Shown here piece by piece: positions 35,310 to 43,590 of a stretch of DNA of 64,000 bases (the first letter of the stretch is position 1; each line of letters opens with the position of its first letter). The position numbers and the translations under genes are program-made. The notes below the pieces were generated by a model, which saw nothing but the letters and a program-made list of their open reading frames with translations, did not search any database and was not told the DNA's origin. Source of the stretch: Kaistella sp. 97-N-M2 (GTDB lineage Bacteria > Bacteroidota > Bacteroidia > Flavobacteriales > Weeksellaceae); contig NZ_CP090976.1 of NCBI RefSeq assembly GCF_021513235.1, positions 1,736,001 to 1,800,000 on the forward strand. The letters run 5' to 3'.

Positions 35310-35979
35310 GAATTGATATTATAAGTGTTTTGCCCGAATTAATGGCGAGCGCATTTCAAGCCTCTATTTTAAAACGGGCAGTGGATAAGGGTTTAGCAGA
35401 AGTGCATTTTCATCAGTTACGGGATTATGGTCTGGGAAAACATCGGCAGGTTGACGACGAACCTTATGGCGGTGGCGCCGGAATGGTGATGTTGGTTGAA
35501 CCGCTGGATCTGTGTATTTCCGACTTAAAATCCCAGCGCACTTACGATGAAATCATTTATCTAACCCCCGACGGCAAAACATTAACGCAGAAGATAGCGA
35601 ATACCCTTTCCCTAAAAAAAATCTTATTTTTCTTTGCGGGCATTATAAAGGCATCGACCAACGCGTGCGCGAACTTCATATTACAAAAGAAATTTCAATT
35701 GGCGATTACGTTCTGACGGGTGGAGAACTGGCGGCTTGTGTGCTCGCCGATTCCATCATCAGATTGCTTCCCGGCGTGCTAAATGACGAACAAAGTGCTT
35801 TAACCGACAGTTTTCAGGACAATCTTCTTTCGCCGCCTATTTACACCAGACCTTCGGATTACAAAGGACTAAAAGTTCCGGAAATTTTACTGAGCGGCAA
35901 CTCCAAAAAGATAGAAATTTGGCTTCATGATGAAGCGCTGAAAATTACCCAGGAAAAAAGACCGGATATTTTAGAATAA
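35306..35979 (+). pseudogene. trmD: tRNA (guanine-N1)-methyltransferase, frameshifted at a T run
   Basis: The N-terminal half is clear TrmD (RIDIISVLPELMASAFQASI, DDEPYGGGAGMVM). The frame breaks near the T5 run 35627-35631. One extra T there restores [19 protein letters not shown] and continues into [20 protein letters not shown] and [12 protein letters not shown], ending at 35979. The joined protein has about 224 residues, normal for flavobacterial TrmD. It methylates G37 of tRNAs and is essential in most bacteria, so a real loss is unlikely and a sequence error is the best explanation. It is coupled to ndh by a 4-bp overlap. Confidence 0.88.
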
Positions 35980-36024
35980 AATCAGTCATAACTAATTTTT
36001 TTTATTAAATTTACAATAATAAAA

Positions 36025-36030
36025 AGGAGG
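36025..36030 (+). promoter_or_regulatory. Shine-Dalgarno site (AGGAGG), unusual in this genome
   Basis: AAAGGAGG lies 8 nt before the ATG of the endonuclease/exonuclease/phosphatase gene, a textbook SD spacing. No other gene start inspected in the window shows a comparable site. Confidence 0.6.
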
Positions 36031-36038
36031 AAATTTTA

Positions 36039-37010
36039 ATGACAAATAATGAAGGTAAAGAGCTGATCGCTTTTTATAATGTTGAGAATCTATTTTCTCC
36101 GGATCCCCCGCCCGTTCATAAATTAGATCCTACTATATCTGGCCTGAGAAACTGGGATCAAAGAAAATACACGAATAAATTATTCAAGATCGCTCACGTT
36201 TTCGAACTAATTCAGGAAACCGAAGGTGTGTTGCCTCTAATCATCGGATTATCAGAGGTTCAGGGCCAGAAGCCGCTGGAAGAACTGGTTGCTTTGCCGC
36301 CATTTAATTCCACTTACGGCGTTATTCATTTCGATTCGATGGATGAGCGCGGCGTCGATGTCGCACTGCTTTACGATCAAACAAAAGTCGAAATCGTATC
36401 GGCAGAACCTATCACTTATTTTTTCGAAATTTCCGATAATAACCCGTCCAATTACGATACGACACGCGATGTTTTACATTGCAGAATCAACTACTTGTCG
36501 GAGATCATCAATGTTTTCGTGCTGCACCTCCCTTCCAAACGGGAGAAAAACATCAATAAACCGAAACGGCAATACATTTTAAATGAGCTCCGCGGTAAAA
36601 TCACCGACATGATTTCCAGAAAAAATGAAGCCATAATAATCTGCGGAGATTTTAATGAAGATCCCGATGATGAAATGATTCAAAATTTTGTTCGAGGTGA
36701 GAATTTAGATAAAATTTTGGTTAACCCCTCCCTGGAATTGTTTCAAAAGGGGAAATTTTCTACTTTTCATTATAAAAGTGGCTTACTTTTTGACCAGATC
36801 ATTTTGTCTAACCATTTTTTTGAAAAGAGTTCTTCTTTGCAATTTAAAGAATCAAAAGTTTTCAATCATCACAAATTAGCGACCTGGGACGAAAAGTTCA
36901 GTACACGACCTTTTAGAACCTTCGCAGGGTCAAGATATTTGGGTGGGTATAGCGACCACTTCCCCGTACTTACAGAATTTACAAATAGTTTAAAAACTAA
37001 AAATGAATAA
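36039..37010 (+). CDS. Endonuclease/exonuclease/phosphatase family protein
   Basis: A 323-residue EEP-fold hydrolase. The metal-binding glutamate is in LIIGLSEVQGQKPLEEL, a central segment is VFVLHLPSKREKNIN, the catalytic Asp/Asn are in IICGDFNEDPDDEM, and the terminal histidine is in YSDHFPVLTEF. All four EEP motifs are present. No signal peptide is seen, so it is probably cytoplasmic. The substrate (nucleic acid, nucleotide or phospholipid) cannot be told from the sequence. The Lrp gene begins directly after its stop codon. Confidence 0.88.
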   Translation: MTNNEGKELIAFYNVENLFSPDPPPVHKLDPTISGLRNWDQRKYTNKLFKIAHVFELIQETEGVLPLIIGLSEVQGQKPLEELVALPPFNSTYGVIHFDSMDERGVDVALLYDQTKVEIVSAEPITYFFEISDNNPSNYDTTRDVLHCRINYLSEIINVFVLHLPSKREKNINKPKRQYILNELRGKITDMISRKNEAIIICGDFNEDPDDEMIQNFVRGENLDKILVNPSLELFQKGKFSTFHYKSGLLFDQIILSNHFFEKSSSLQFKESKVFNHHKLATWDEKFSTRPFRTFAGSRYLGGYSDHFPVLTEFTNSLKTKNE

Positions 37011-37481
37011 ATGAAAAATGCAACTAATTCAGATTACCATTTAGATTTAGTCGACAAAGAGATTATATACATGCTGATGGATAATGCGAAAACTTCCTTA
37101 GCCCATATATCTAAAAATGTAGGCATTTCTACCACTGCCGTCCATCAGAGAATTAAAAAACTTGAACAGGCTGGCGTGATCGAGAACTCTATCTCTTTCC
37201 TTAATGCCCGGAAAATAGGGTACAAAGTTGTTTCTTATATTGGTGTCTTTTTAGATCAGCCCAGCCATTATCACGATGCCATTAAAGCGTTGCAGGAAGT
37301 AAATGAAGTAGTGGAAGCGCATTACACCACGGGGAATTATACCATTTTCCTTAAAGTGTTGTGTCGCGACAATGATCATCTTATGGTAATTTTAAATAAA
37401 CTTCAAAAACTTAAAGGCGTCACGCGGACCGAGACCTTTATATCTTTGGAGCAAAGCATTAACCGGCAGTTAAAGGTTTAA
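37011..37481 (+). CDS. Lrp/AsnC family transcriptional regulator
   Basis: A 156-residue Lrp-type regulator. The N-terminal helix-turn-helix is AHISKNVGISTTAVHQRIKK. The C-terminal RAM effector domain contains EAHYTTGNYTIFLKVLCRDN. It likely binds an amino acid and acts as an oligomer. It directly abuts the endonuclease gene (TAAATG junction) and ends at a strong terminator, so these two genes form an operon. Confidence 0.9.
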   Translation: MKNATNSDYHLDLVDKEIIYMLMDNAKTSLAHISKNVGISTTAVHQRIKKLEQAGVIENSISFLNARKIGYKVVSYIGVFLDQPSHYHDAIKALQEVNEVVEAHYTTGNYTIFLKVLCRDNDHLMVILNKLQKLKGVTRTETFISLEQSINRQLKV

Positions 37482-37508
37482 TATTCAAAATTGGTGGATA
37501 ATACCTCG

Positions 37509-37537
37509 TACACTTCGAAAGGAGTGTATTTTTTTTA
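37509..37537 (+). terminator. Terminator after the Lrp gene
   Basis: TACACTTC, loop GAAA, GGAGTGTA (one G-U pair) and a run of eight T. This is a GNRA-capped rho-independent terminator. Confidence 0.85.
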
Positions 37538-37634
37538 CCTCCGCCCAGATTCAATATTTACCGTAAGTCGTGACGCGGTTTAAAGAGAATTGGTTAATTT
37601 TACACTTATAATTGTTATTAAAAGTTTCTGACTT

Positions 37635-38633
37635 ATGACGAACGTAATAGACAAAGATCCAATACAATCACCTCAAATTCAAAGCGAAGCAAGAAACGGA
37701 GGTTTGGCTTTCAATACAAAATATTTTGATGCGATTAATGTCAATCGCAGCGCCGTCGATCGCCGCGTAGCTACGTTGGGCGGCCGACGAAGCGTGAAGA
37801 AAGAATATCAGGCGGCCTGGTTACTGAAAGCCATTTCCATGATCGACCTCACCACGCTTGCCGGAGACGACACGCGCGGAAACGTAATGCGACTGTGCGA
37901 AAAAGCAAAAAATCCCGTGCGTGCCGATATTTTACGCACGTTGGGCATGCAGAACGCCAATCTTACAACAGGAGCAGTTTGTGTGTATCACAATTTAATC
38001 CCCTTTGCCAAAGAAGCGTTACAGGGAACTTCAATTCCCATCGCCGCAGTATCCACAGGATTTCCGGCAGGTAAAATTTCCCTGGAAGATAAAATTTCCG
38101 AAATAAAAAAATCTGTCGCAGCCGGCGCTACAGAAATCGACATCGTTATTTCGCGCGATCTGGTGCTACAATCAAAATGGAAAGAACTCTACGACGAAAT
38201 TAAGCTTTGCCGCGCAGCTTGTGGCGCCGCCCACATGAAAACAATTCTAGCAACCGGCGAAATTCCCACCTACACCAAAGTCGCAAAAGCCTCCTGGGTC
38301 GCCATGATGGCGGGATCCGATTTCATTAAAACTTCTACCGGAAAAGAATCGGTGAATGCCACTTTAGCTGTGAGTTTGGTCATGATCCGCTGCATCCGCG
38401 ATTATTACGAATTAACCGGCGTGAAGGTCGGCTACAAGCCCGCGGGCGGAATTCAAAAAGCAAAACAGGCACTCGATTATTTAATTTTGATAAAAGAAGA
38501 ATTAGGCAACGACTGGTTAACACCGCATTTGTTCCGGTTTGGCGCAAGTTCCTTGTTAGGCGACATCGAGCGCCAGTTGGAGCATTATGTAACCGGACGA
38601 TACAGCGCGGGATTCCGTCATCCGATGGCATAA
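37635..38633 (+). CDS. deoC: Deoxyribose-phosphate aldolase, long animal-like form
   Basis: A 332-residue class I aldolase, against about 220-260 for typical bacterial DeoC. The Schiff-base lysine is in GSDFIKTSTGKESVNAT (about residue 232), and the second lysine is in AHMKTILATGE. The extra N-terminal 80 residues include RRSVKKEYQAAWLLKAISMI, followed by DLTTLAGDDTRGNV, and the C-terminus is FRFGASSLLGDIERQ. These segments closely resemble human DERA as I recall it. It cleaves deoxyribose 5-phosphate to glyceraldehyde 3-phosphate and acetaldehyde. The next gene is an aldehyde dehydrogenase, which fits removal of the acetaldehyde. Confidence 0.93.
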   Translation: MTNVIDKDPIQSPQIQSEARNGGLAFNTKYFDAINVNRSAVDRRVATLGGRRSVKKEYQAAWLLKAISMIDLTTLAGDDTRGNVMRLCEKAKNPVRADILRTLGMQNANLTTGAVCVYHNLIPFAKEALQGTSIPIAAVSTGFPAGKISLEDKISEIKKSVAAGATEIDIVISRDLVLQSKWKELYDEIKLCRAACGAAHMKTILATGEIPTYTKVAKASWVAMMAGSDFIKTSTGKESVNATLAVSLVMIRCIRDYYELTGVKVGYKPAGGIQKAKQALDYLILIKEELGNDWLTPHLFRFGASSLLGDIERQLEHYVTGRYSAGFRHPMA

Positions 38634-38639
38634 TTTTTT

Positions 38640-38730
38640 GGGCGCCTTTTTCCGCCCTCCGTTCCCGCTTTTTTGCTTCACTCCGTTGCGCAAAAAGAGC
38701 TCCACTCAGGTCGGGGCGCAGTGCCGGCCC
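38640..38730 (+). repeat. Dispersed intergenic hairpin repeat, copy A
   Basis: The leading hairpin is GGGCG (38640-38644) with CGCCC (38653-38657). The central stem is GCTTTTTTGC with GCAAAAAGAGC, and the right arm is CTCAGGTCGGGGCGCAG. It is nearly identical in layout to copy B at 60945-61027. It begins 6 bp after the deoC stop and may also serve as its terminator. Confidence 0.7.
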
Positions 38731-38808
38731 GAAAATAAAAATTTATTCCTTAAAATAAAATTTAAAAAAACCCAATTTTAAACCGAAGTCTCACCTTAAA
38801 TATTCTTC

Positions 38809-38894
38809 AACCCTTTGCTAAGTGAAACGCCCTTGCACCCTTAAAATAGGCAGCATTTTTAGAAATAAATCTTCGCGTTGTTTGCATTAAAAAC
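38809..38894 (+). repeat. Direct repeat unit 1 between deoC and the aldehyde dehydrogenase
   Basis: An 86-bp unit starting AACCCTTTGCTAAGTGAAAC and ending TTTGCATTAAAAAC. It recurs 130 bp further on at roughly 85 percent identity by eye. The 445-bp deoC-ALDH gap holds copy A of the hairpin repeat, both units of this repeat, and no gene. Confidence 0.75.
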
Positions 38895-38938
38895 ATAAAC
38901 AAGCAGAAATCATAAAAAAAGAAAAGGACAGAATTTTT

Positions 38939-39026
38939 AACCCCTTTGCTAAGTGAAACCCCTTTGCGCCCTTAAAACAGGCAGCACTTTTAGAAATAAA
39001 TCTTTGCGTCCTTTGCGTTAAAAAAC
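38939..39026 (+). repeat. Direct repeat unit 2 between deoC and the aldehyde dehydrogenase
   Basis: An 88-bp unit starting AACCCCTTTGCTAAGTGAAA and ending CTTTGCGTTAAAAAAC, matching unit 1 along its length. The phrase CTTTGCGTCCTTTGCGTTAA is the kind of T/G-rich motif often seen between flavobacterial genes. The unit ends 52 bp before the ALDH start. Confidence 0.75.
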
Positions 39027-39078
39027 ACATGTAGCCAAATCAACACAAAATAAATCATCACATTATCAAATCAACATA

Positions 39079-41472
39079 ATGGAAATCAAAGAAATATACG
39101 ACACCATGGTTTATGGTCCCGCTCCCGAAAGCGCAGCTTCCGCTGTGGAATTCTTAGAAAATCATAACAGAAGTTTCGACTTATTCATTGGCGGAGAATG
39201 GGTAAAACCACATTCCAAAACTTATATGGATTCCAATAATCCTTCTAATAAAGAGTTTTTAGCCAAAATTGCCGAAGCCGACGAAACCGATATTGACAAA
39301 GCCGTTATGGCTGCAAACAGTGCGCTTCCTGCGTGGGCAGCGATTGGTGGCTTCGAACGCGCGAAATATTTGTACGCCATCGCACGGCAAATTCAAAAGC
39401 ACTCCAGACTTTTTGCCGTTTTAGAAACTTTAGACAACGGAAAACCCATTCGCGAAACCCGCGACATCGATATTCCGATTGTCGCGCGGCATTTTTATCA
39501 TCATGCAGGCTGGGCAAAACTGATGGACACAGAATTCCGGGATTATCAGGAAGTTGGTGTTGTCGGACAAATCATTCCGTGGAATTTCCCTTTAATGATG
39601 CTTTCCTGGAAAGTAGCGCCTGCTTTGGCTATGGGAAATACCGTTGTTTTAAAACCAGCGGAATATACCTCGCTAACCGCGCTGCTTTTCGCCGAGATCT
39701 GCGAAAAAGTCGGCCTCCCAAAAGGTGTTGTCAATATCATCACGGGGCGCGGAGCCGTTGCCGGAACCGCTTTGGTTAATCATCCCGATATTCAAAAAGT
39801 AGCCTTCACAGGTTCCACGAAAGTGGGAAAAATTTTAAGAACAAACATCGCCGGAAGCGGCAAAAAAATATCGCTGGAACTCGGCGGAAAATCACCATTC
39901 ATCGTTTTCGAAGATGCAGATCTGGATTCTGCCGTAGAAGGAATTGTGGATGCGATCTGGTTCAACCAGGGTCAGGTTTGCTGCGCCGGTTCCCGATTGT
40001 TAGTTCAGGAATCAGTTTCTGAGGTTTTTTACAAAAAACTTCGCGCCCGAATGGAAAATTTGCGCATCGGCGATCCAATGGACAAAGTTGTTGACATTGG
40101 TTCCATCGTCGATCCAATTCAGCTGAAAACCATTAAAGATATGGTTCAGATTGGAATTGATGAAGGCTGTACGATCTATCAGCCAAAAAATAAACTTCCG
40201 GAAAACGGCTGGTTTTATCCGCCTACTTTATTTACCGATGTCCCTACAAGTGCTGTAATTGCGCAGGAAGAAATCTTCGGGCCGGTGCTCGTCGCCATGA
40301 CCTTCCGGTCGCATTCCGAAGCCGTCGCTTTGGCGAATAACACAAGATATGGTTTGGCTTCCAGCGTTTGGACCGAAAATATCAATCTCGCTTTAGACAT
40401 CGCGCCGAAAATTAAAGCCGGAAGCGTCTGGGTGAACTGTACGAATCAGTTCGATGCTGCTGCGGGTTTTGGCGGCTACAGAGAATCCGGTTTCGGCCGC
40501 GAAGGTGGTAAAGAAGGTTTATACGAATACATGAAACCGAAAGTAGAAGCCGAATTTACGTCCGAACCCCTAATTCCGAAAGCAGAAAAATCAAAAATTT
40601 CAAAGAAAACAAAGAATAATTTGGCCGATATCGACCGTACAACCAAGATGTATATCGGCGGAAAACAGGCTCGGCCGGACGGCGGTTACAGCAGGGAAAT
40701 CACAAATTCGTTTGGCGAATATATTGGCGAAGTTTCCGAAGGAAACCGAAAGGATATCCGAAACGCTGTGGAAGCCGCACACGCAGAAAAATCCTGGGGC
40801 GGAATGACGGGGCACGCAAGGGCGCAGGTGCTTTACTACATCGCGGAAAACCTGGCCATCCGCGCGGAAGAGTTTGCGGGAAGAATTGTAGAAATGACGA
40901 ATCAGTCTCTCGAATCTGCGCAGGACGAAGTGGAAAAATCCATCGAAAGAATTTACACGTATGCAGCGTATGCCGACAAATATGACGGGGCGGCGCATTC
41001 AACCGTACAGCGAATGATCACTTTAGCAATGCCGGAGGCGATCGGCGTTATGGCAATCATCTGTCCGGATGAAAACCCCCTTTTAGGATTTATTTCGACG
41101 GTAATCCCTGCGATCGCGATGGGAAACAGGGTAGTTGTTGTTCCTTCGGAGACGCATCCCTTTTCTGCCACCGATTTCTATCAGATCTTGGAAACTTCCG
41201 ATGTTCCTGCAGGAACCGTAAATATTGTTACCGGACCAAAAGAGGAGCTGTCCGCGGAACTTGCGAAACATTATAACGTGGAAGGAATCTGGTATTTTGG
41301 CACGCAGGAAGGCAGTAGAAATATCGAATTATTATCCACCGATTCGATGAAAAGATCCTGGGTAAATTTCGGCAAGTACCGAAACTGGCTTAATCCATCC
41401 CACGGCGAAGGCCCGGAATTTTTAAGACACGCCTCAGAAATTAAAAACATCTGGATTCCCTACGGCGCTTAA
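39079..41472 (+). CDS. ALDH16-like two-domain aldehyde dehydrogenase
   Basis: A 797-residue protein with two ALDH-fold halves. The first (about 30-490) is complete: the cofactor site PWNFPLMMLSWKVAPAL, the base glutamate in SLELGGKSPF, and the catalytic cysteine in NQGQVCCAGSRLLV (about residue 301). The second half (about 515-797) keeps MYIGGKQARPDGGYS and IAMGNRVVVVPSE but stops before a catalytic-cysteine segment, so it is non-catalytic. This matches bacterial ALDH16, where the second domain is structural. It probably oxidises the acetaldehyde released by the upstream DeoC. Confidence 0.88.
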   Translation: MEIKEIYDTMVYGPAPESAASAVEFLENHNRSFDLFIGGEWVKPHSKTYMDSNNPSNKEFLAKIAEADETDIDKAVMAANSALPAWAAIGGFERAKYLYAIARQIQKHSRLFAVLETLDNGKPIRETRDIDIPIVARHFYHHAGWAKLMDTEFRDYQEVGVVGQIIPWNFPLMMLSWKVAPALAMGNTVVLKPAEYTSLTALLFAEICEKVGLPKGVVNIITGRGAVAGTALVNHPDIQKVAFTGSTKVGKILRTNIAGSGKKISLELGGKSPFIVFEDADLDSAVEGIVDAIWFNQGQVCCAGSRLLVQESVSEVFYKKLRARMENLRIGDPMDKVVDIGSIVDPIQLKTIKDMVQIGIDEGCTIYQPKNKLPENGWFYPPTLFTDVPTSAVIAQEEIFGPVLVAMTFRSHSEAVALANNTRYGLASSVWTENINLALDIAPKIKAGSVWVNCTNQFDAAAGFGGYRESGFGREGGKEGLYEYMKPKVEAEFTSEPLIPKAEKSKISKKTKNNLADIDRTTKMYIGGKQARPDGGYSREITNSFGEYIGEVSEGNRKDIRNAVEAAHAEKSWGGMTGHARAQVLYYIAENLAIRAEEFAGRIVEMTNQSLESAQDEVEKSIERIYTYAAYADKYDGAAHSTVQRMITLAMPEAIGVMAIICPDENPLLGFISTVIPAIAMGNRVVVVPSETHPFSATDFYQILETSDVPAGTVNIVTGPKEELSAELAKHYNVEGIWYFGTQEGSRNIELLSTDSMKRSWVNFGKYRNWLNPSHGEGPEFLRHASEIKNIWIPYGA

Positions 41473-41486
41473 GATTACTATACAAA

Positions 41487-41513
41487 GAAAACCATGCGAT
41501 TCGCATGGTTTTC
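41487..41513. terminator. Hairpin terminator after the aldehyde dehydrogenase
   Basis: GAAAACCATG (41487-41496) pairs with CATGGTTTTC (41504-41513) around CGATTCG. The T-rich tail is weak on the plus strand. It lies between convergent genes. Confidence 0.6.
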
Positions 41514-41538
41514 TTGTTTGTTTGAAAGCGAATGGAAA

Positions 41539-41856
41539 TTATTTTGTTTCCTTTTTCACAAAATCTTTCGTGTCTTCATAACCTTCTTTTACTGCTTCTC
41601 CGCCTTTCCTTGCGGTTTTCTTCGTCCACTTGCCGGCTTTTTTCACGCCTCTTTTGGTTGCTTTCGCACCTTTTTTTGCCGTTTCGCCGGTCCATTTAAC
41701 ACCATCTTTCGCGGTTTTTCCCGTCCATTCAGCACCGTTTTCTACGGCGGTTCCGACGGCTTTTGCGTCTTTTTTCACTTCCTGTTTTACTTCTTGGGCA
41801 GAAACTGTGACTGCAAATAAAACTATTGCTGCTAGTGATAATAACTTCGTTTTCAT
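41539..41856 (-). CDS. Small lysine-rich secreted protein with degenerate repeats
   Basis: A 105-residue protein with a clear signal peptide (LLSLAAIVLFAVTVSAQ). The mature part is strongly basic, with repeated units of the form WTGKTAKDGVKWTGETAKKG, then KATKRGVKKAGKWTKKTAR. The spacing of about 11 residues suggests an amphipathic helix, as in LEA-like or histone-H1-like tails. The function is unknown. It is convergent with the ALDH gene and divergent from the lysozyme gene. Confidence 0.72.
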   Translation of the reverse strand: MKTKLLSLAAIVLFAVTVSAQEVKQEVKKDAKAVGTAVENGAEWTGKTAKDGVKWTGETAKKGAKATKRGVKKAGKWTKKTARKGGEAVKEGYEDTKDFVKKETK

Positions 41857-41958
41857 TTTGATAAATATTAATGTTGAGGTGTACCGATTTCATATATCAA
41901 GCCAACCTTTCCTTCCAAATATTTTTAACTTTAAATTAACGCTTTCACTTTTAAATGA

Positions 41959-41966
41959 TATTTTTG
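41959..41966 (+). promoter_or_regulatory. -7 box of the GH25 gene
   Basis: TATTTTTG ends 7 nt before the ATG at 41974, giving a leaderless or near-leaderless transcript. Confidence 0.45.
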
Positions 41967-41973
41967 CACCTTC

Positions 41974-42837
41974 ATGGCAAAAAGAAAAATCAAGAAAAAA
42001 ACGACGCGAAAAATTCATAAGAAACGCAGGAAGCATTTCCTTTTGCGCCGCGAGATTCTGCTCCTTTTTTTGGCCGTTGCCCTGCTGGGAACCGGATTTT
42101 ATCTGAAGGAAAAGATTTCTTTTTACTACGCCATGTATTTTAACCGTTTCGAGCATAAAAAGCTTTCGAATTCTGAAAAGGAAGAAAACCGCATCAACAA
42201 GATCATCGGCGATTATGCAGACAAGACCTTCGGTATGGATATGTCTCATTATCAAAGGAAAGAAGATATTAAGTGGGACAGTTTAAGTATCGGAAACCGC
42301 GCAATTCCCATCGAATTTGTGGTGCTGCGCGCAACAATGGGCAACAAATCTGCGGACCGCCATTTCGCGGAGTTCTGGAATCTTTCGAAAAAGCACAACC
42401 TCATCCGGGGCGCCTATCATTTTTATCGGGCCGATGAAGATCCGGTGATGCAGGCCAATAATTTTCTCGCCAATGTAAAATTAGAATCGGGAGATCTGCC
42501 GCCAATTTTAGATATCGAAAAAATTCCGCGCCGAAAATCGACAAAGAAACTTATTGAAGATCTGAAAATTTGGTGTCGCATCGTGGAAGAAACGTATGGC
42601 GAAAAACCAATCATCTACACTTATTACCATTATTACAAAGATTTTCTGGAGGGAGAATTTGAGGATTATCCGATTTGGCTGGCGAACTATAACGATGTGC
42701 CGCAACCTTCGCCAAATTCGGATTGGGAAATCTGGCAGTTCACAGAAAACGGAATCGTCTGTGGAATTAATACCAAAGTGGACTTAAATGTGTACAACGG
42801 CAGCTTGTGGTCGCTGAAAAGATTGACCCTCGATTAA
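41974..42837 (+). CDS. Glycoside hydrolase family 25 (lysozyme-like)
   Basis: A 287-residue protein. A very basic N-terminus is followed by one membrane helix (LLLFLAVALLGTGFYL). The GH25 domain then starts at FGMDMSHYQRKEDIKWDSL and includes GAYHFYRADEDPVMQANNF, the catalytic acidic pair in LPPILDIEK, and WEIWQFTENG. GH25 enzymes hydrolyse peptidoglycan between MurNAc and GlcNAc. The membrane anchor suggests a cell-wall remodelling role rather than phage lysis. Confidence 0.87.
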   Translation: MAKRKIKKKTTRKIHKKRRKHFLLRREILLLFLAVALLGTGFYLKEKISFYYAMYFNRFEHKKLSNSEKEENRINKIIGDYADKTFGMDMSHYQRKEDIKWDSLSIGNRAIPIEFVVLRATMGNKSADRHFAEFWNLSKKHNLIRGAYHFYRADEDPVMQANNFLANVKLESGDLPPILDIEKIPRRKSTKKLIEDLKIWCRIVEETYGEKPIIYTYYHYYKDFLEGEFEDYPIWLANYNDVPQPSPNSDWEIWQFTENGIVCGINTKVDLNVYNGSLWSLKRLTLD

Positions 42838-42847
42838 TTTTAAAACA

Positions 42848-42880
42848 AAAAAAGAGATTCCATTTGAAATCTCTTTTAAT
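42848..42880. terminator. Bidirectional terminator between GH25 and DUF2383 genes
   Basis: AAAAGAGATT (42850-42859) pairs with AATCTCTTTT (42868-42877). A runs and T runs flank it, so it can act in both directions between convergent genes. Confidence 0.8.
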
Positions 42881-42901
42881 TTTCAGATAAGAATTTGGAT
42901 C

Positions 42902-43348
42902 TTATTTAGAAGAAAAATCTTCCATTGTTCGCAAAGATGCCAGTGCTTTGTCCACAGATTCTTTCTGTTTTCTTACTACTTCTTTAACGTCCTGCGGAAT
43001 TACTTCGTCGTTCAGCACTTCTGCGTACTCTTCAGAAAATGCTTCTTCTCCGCGAATACACTCATCGTAAATTGCCTGGTCGCCATCTGTAAAAGCGTCA
43101 CGAATAGCAATCCACGTTCTGTGCAAATCACCGGCAACGCTCGTTCCTTTGTCCGGTTCGCCACCATATTTTGCAATTAACGCTTTAATTTCATGACCGA
43201 AATCATATCTGTTTTTTGCTTGATTTTCGAAATAGGATCTCAACGTGGAGTGCTCGATTTTCTCACCGGCTTCTTTATATCCCTTTTCAGCGTCGTAATT
43301 TTTTGTTAGTAAACCGTTCAGTAAGCTAACTACTTTGTCATTTTCCAT
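42902..43348 (-). CDS. DUF2383/PA2169-family four-helix bundle protein
   Basis: A 148-residue acidic, all-helical protein with a ferritin-like pattern: YDAEKGYKEAGEKIEHSTLR in the first half and EEAFSEEYAEVLNDEVIPQD in the second. It matches the PA2169 family of small four-helix-bundle proteins found in stress-related loci of Gram-negative bacteria. Iron binding has not been shown for the family as far as I know. It is followed by a shared terminator. Confidence 0.8.
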   Translation of the reverse strand: MENDKVVSLLNGLLTKNYDAEKGYKEAGEKIEHSTLRSYFENQAKNRYDFGHEIKALIAKYGGEPDKGTSVAGDLHRTWIAIRDAFTDGDQAIYDECIRGEEAFSEEYAEVLNDEVIPQDVKEVVRKQKESVDKALASLRTMEDFSSK

Positions 43349-43551
43349 TGTAATTTATTTTTAATTTGGTTGCGTGCTTTAATACAGAAAACATTCCAAT
43401 TTCTGAAAAGTGGTAAGATTTAACACAGTTTAACGAATAACAAAAAAGTGTTGGACACACGTTTCAAAGAAATATATTTTTTTTGAATTTTAAAAAATGA
43501 CCAGTCGGCATCCGAACATACATTTTCATAAAAAGACCCATTTAATTTCCG

Positions 43552-43559
43552 TACTTTTG
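43552..43559 (+). promoter_or_regulatory. -7 box of the ABC-F gene
   Basis: TACTTTTG followed by CACC, 31 nt before the ATG. No clear -33 TTG. The 242-bp gap upstream holds nothing else recognisable. Confidence 0.45.
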
Positions 43560-43590
43560 CACCTTCCAAAAATCATCATTCCTATACATA

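Noticed and set aside
38809-39026. Possible CRISPR array at the direct repeats
   Set aside because: There are only two units, each about 87 bp and diverged, with a 44-bp space and no cas gene nearby.
39079-41472. Two separate ALDH genes merged by an error
   Set aside because: The frame is continuous through a Lys-rich linker, and the second half lacks the catalytic part, as in known ALDH16 proteins, so the fusion looks natural.
41974-42837. GH25 lysozyme as evidence of a prophage
   Set aside because: It has a membrane anchor and no holin, terminase, portal or tail gene nearby. Its surroundings are ordinary chromosomal genes.
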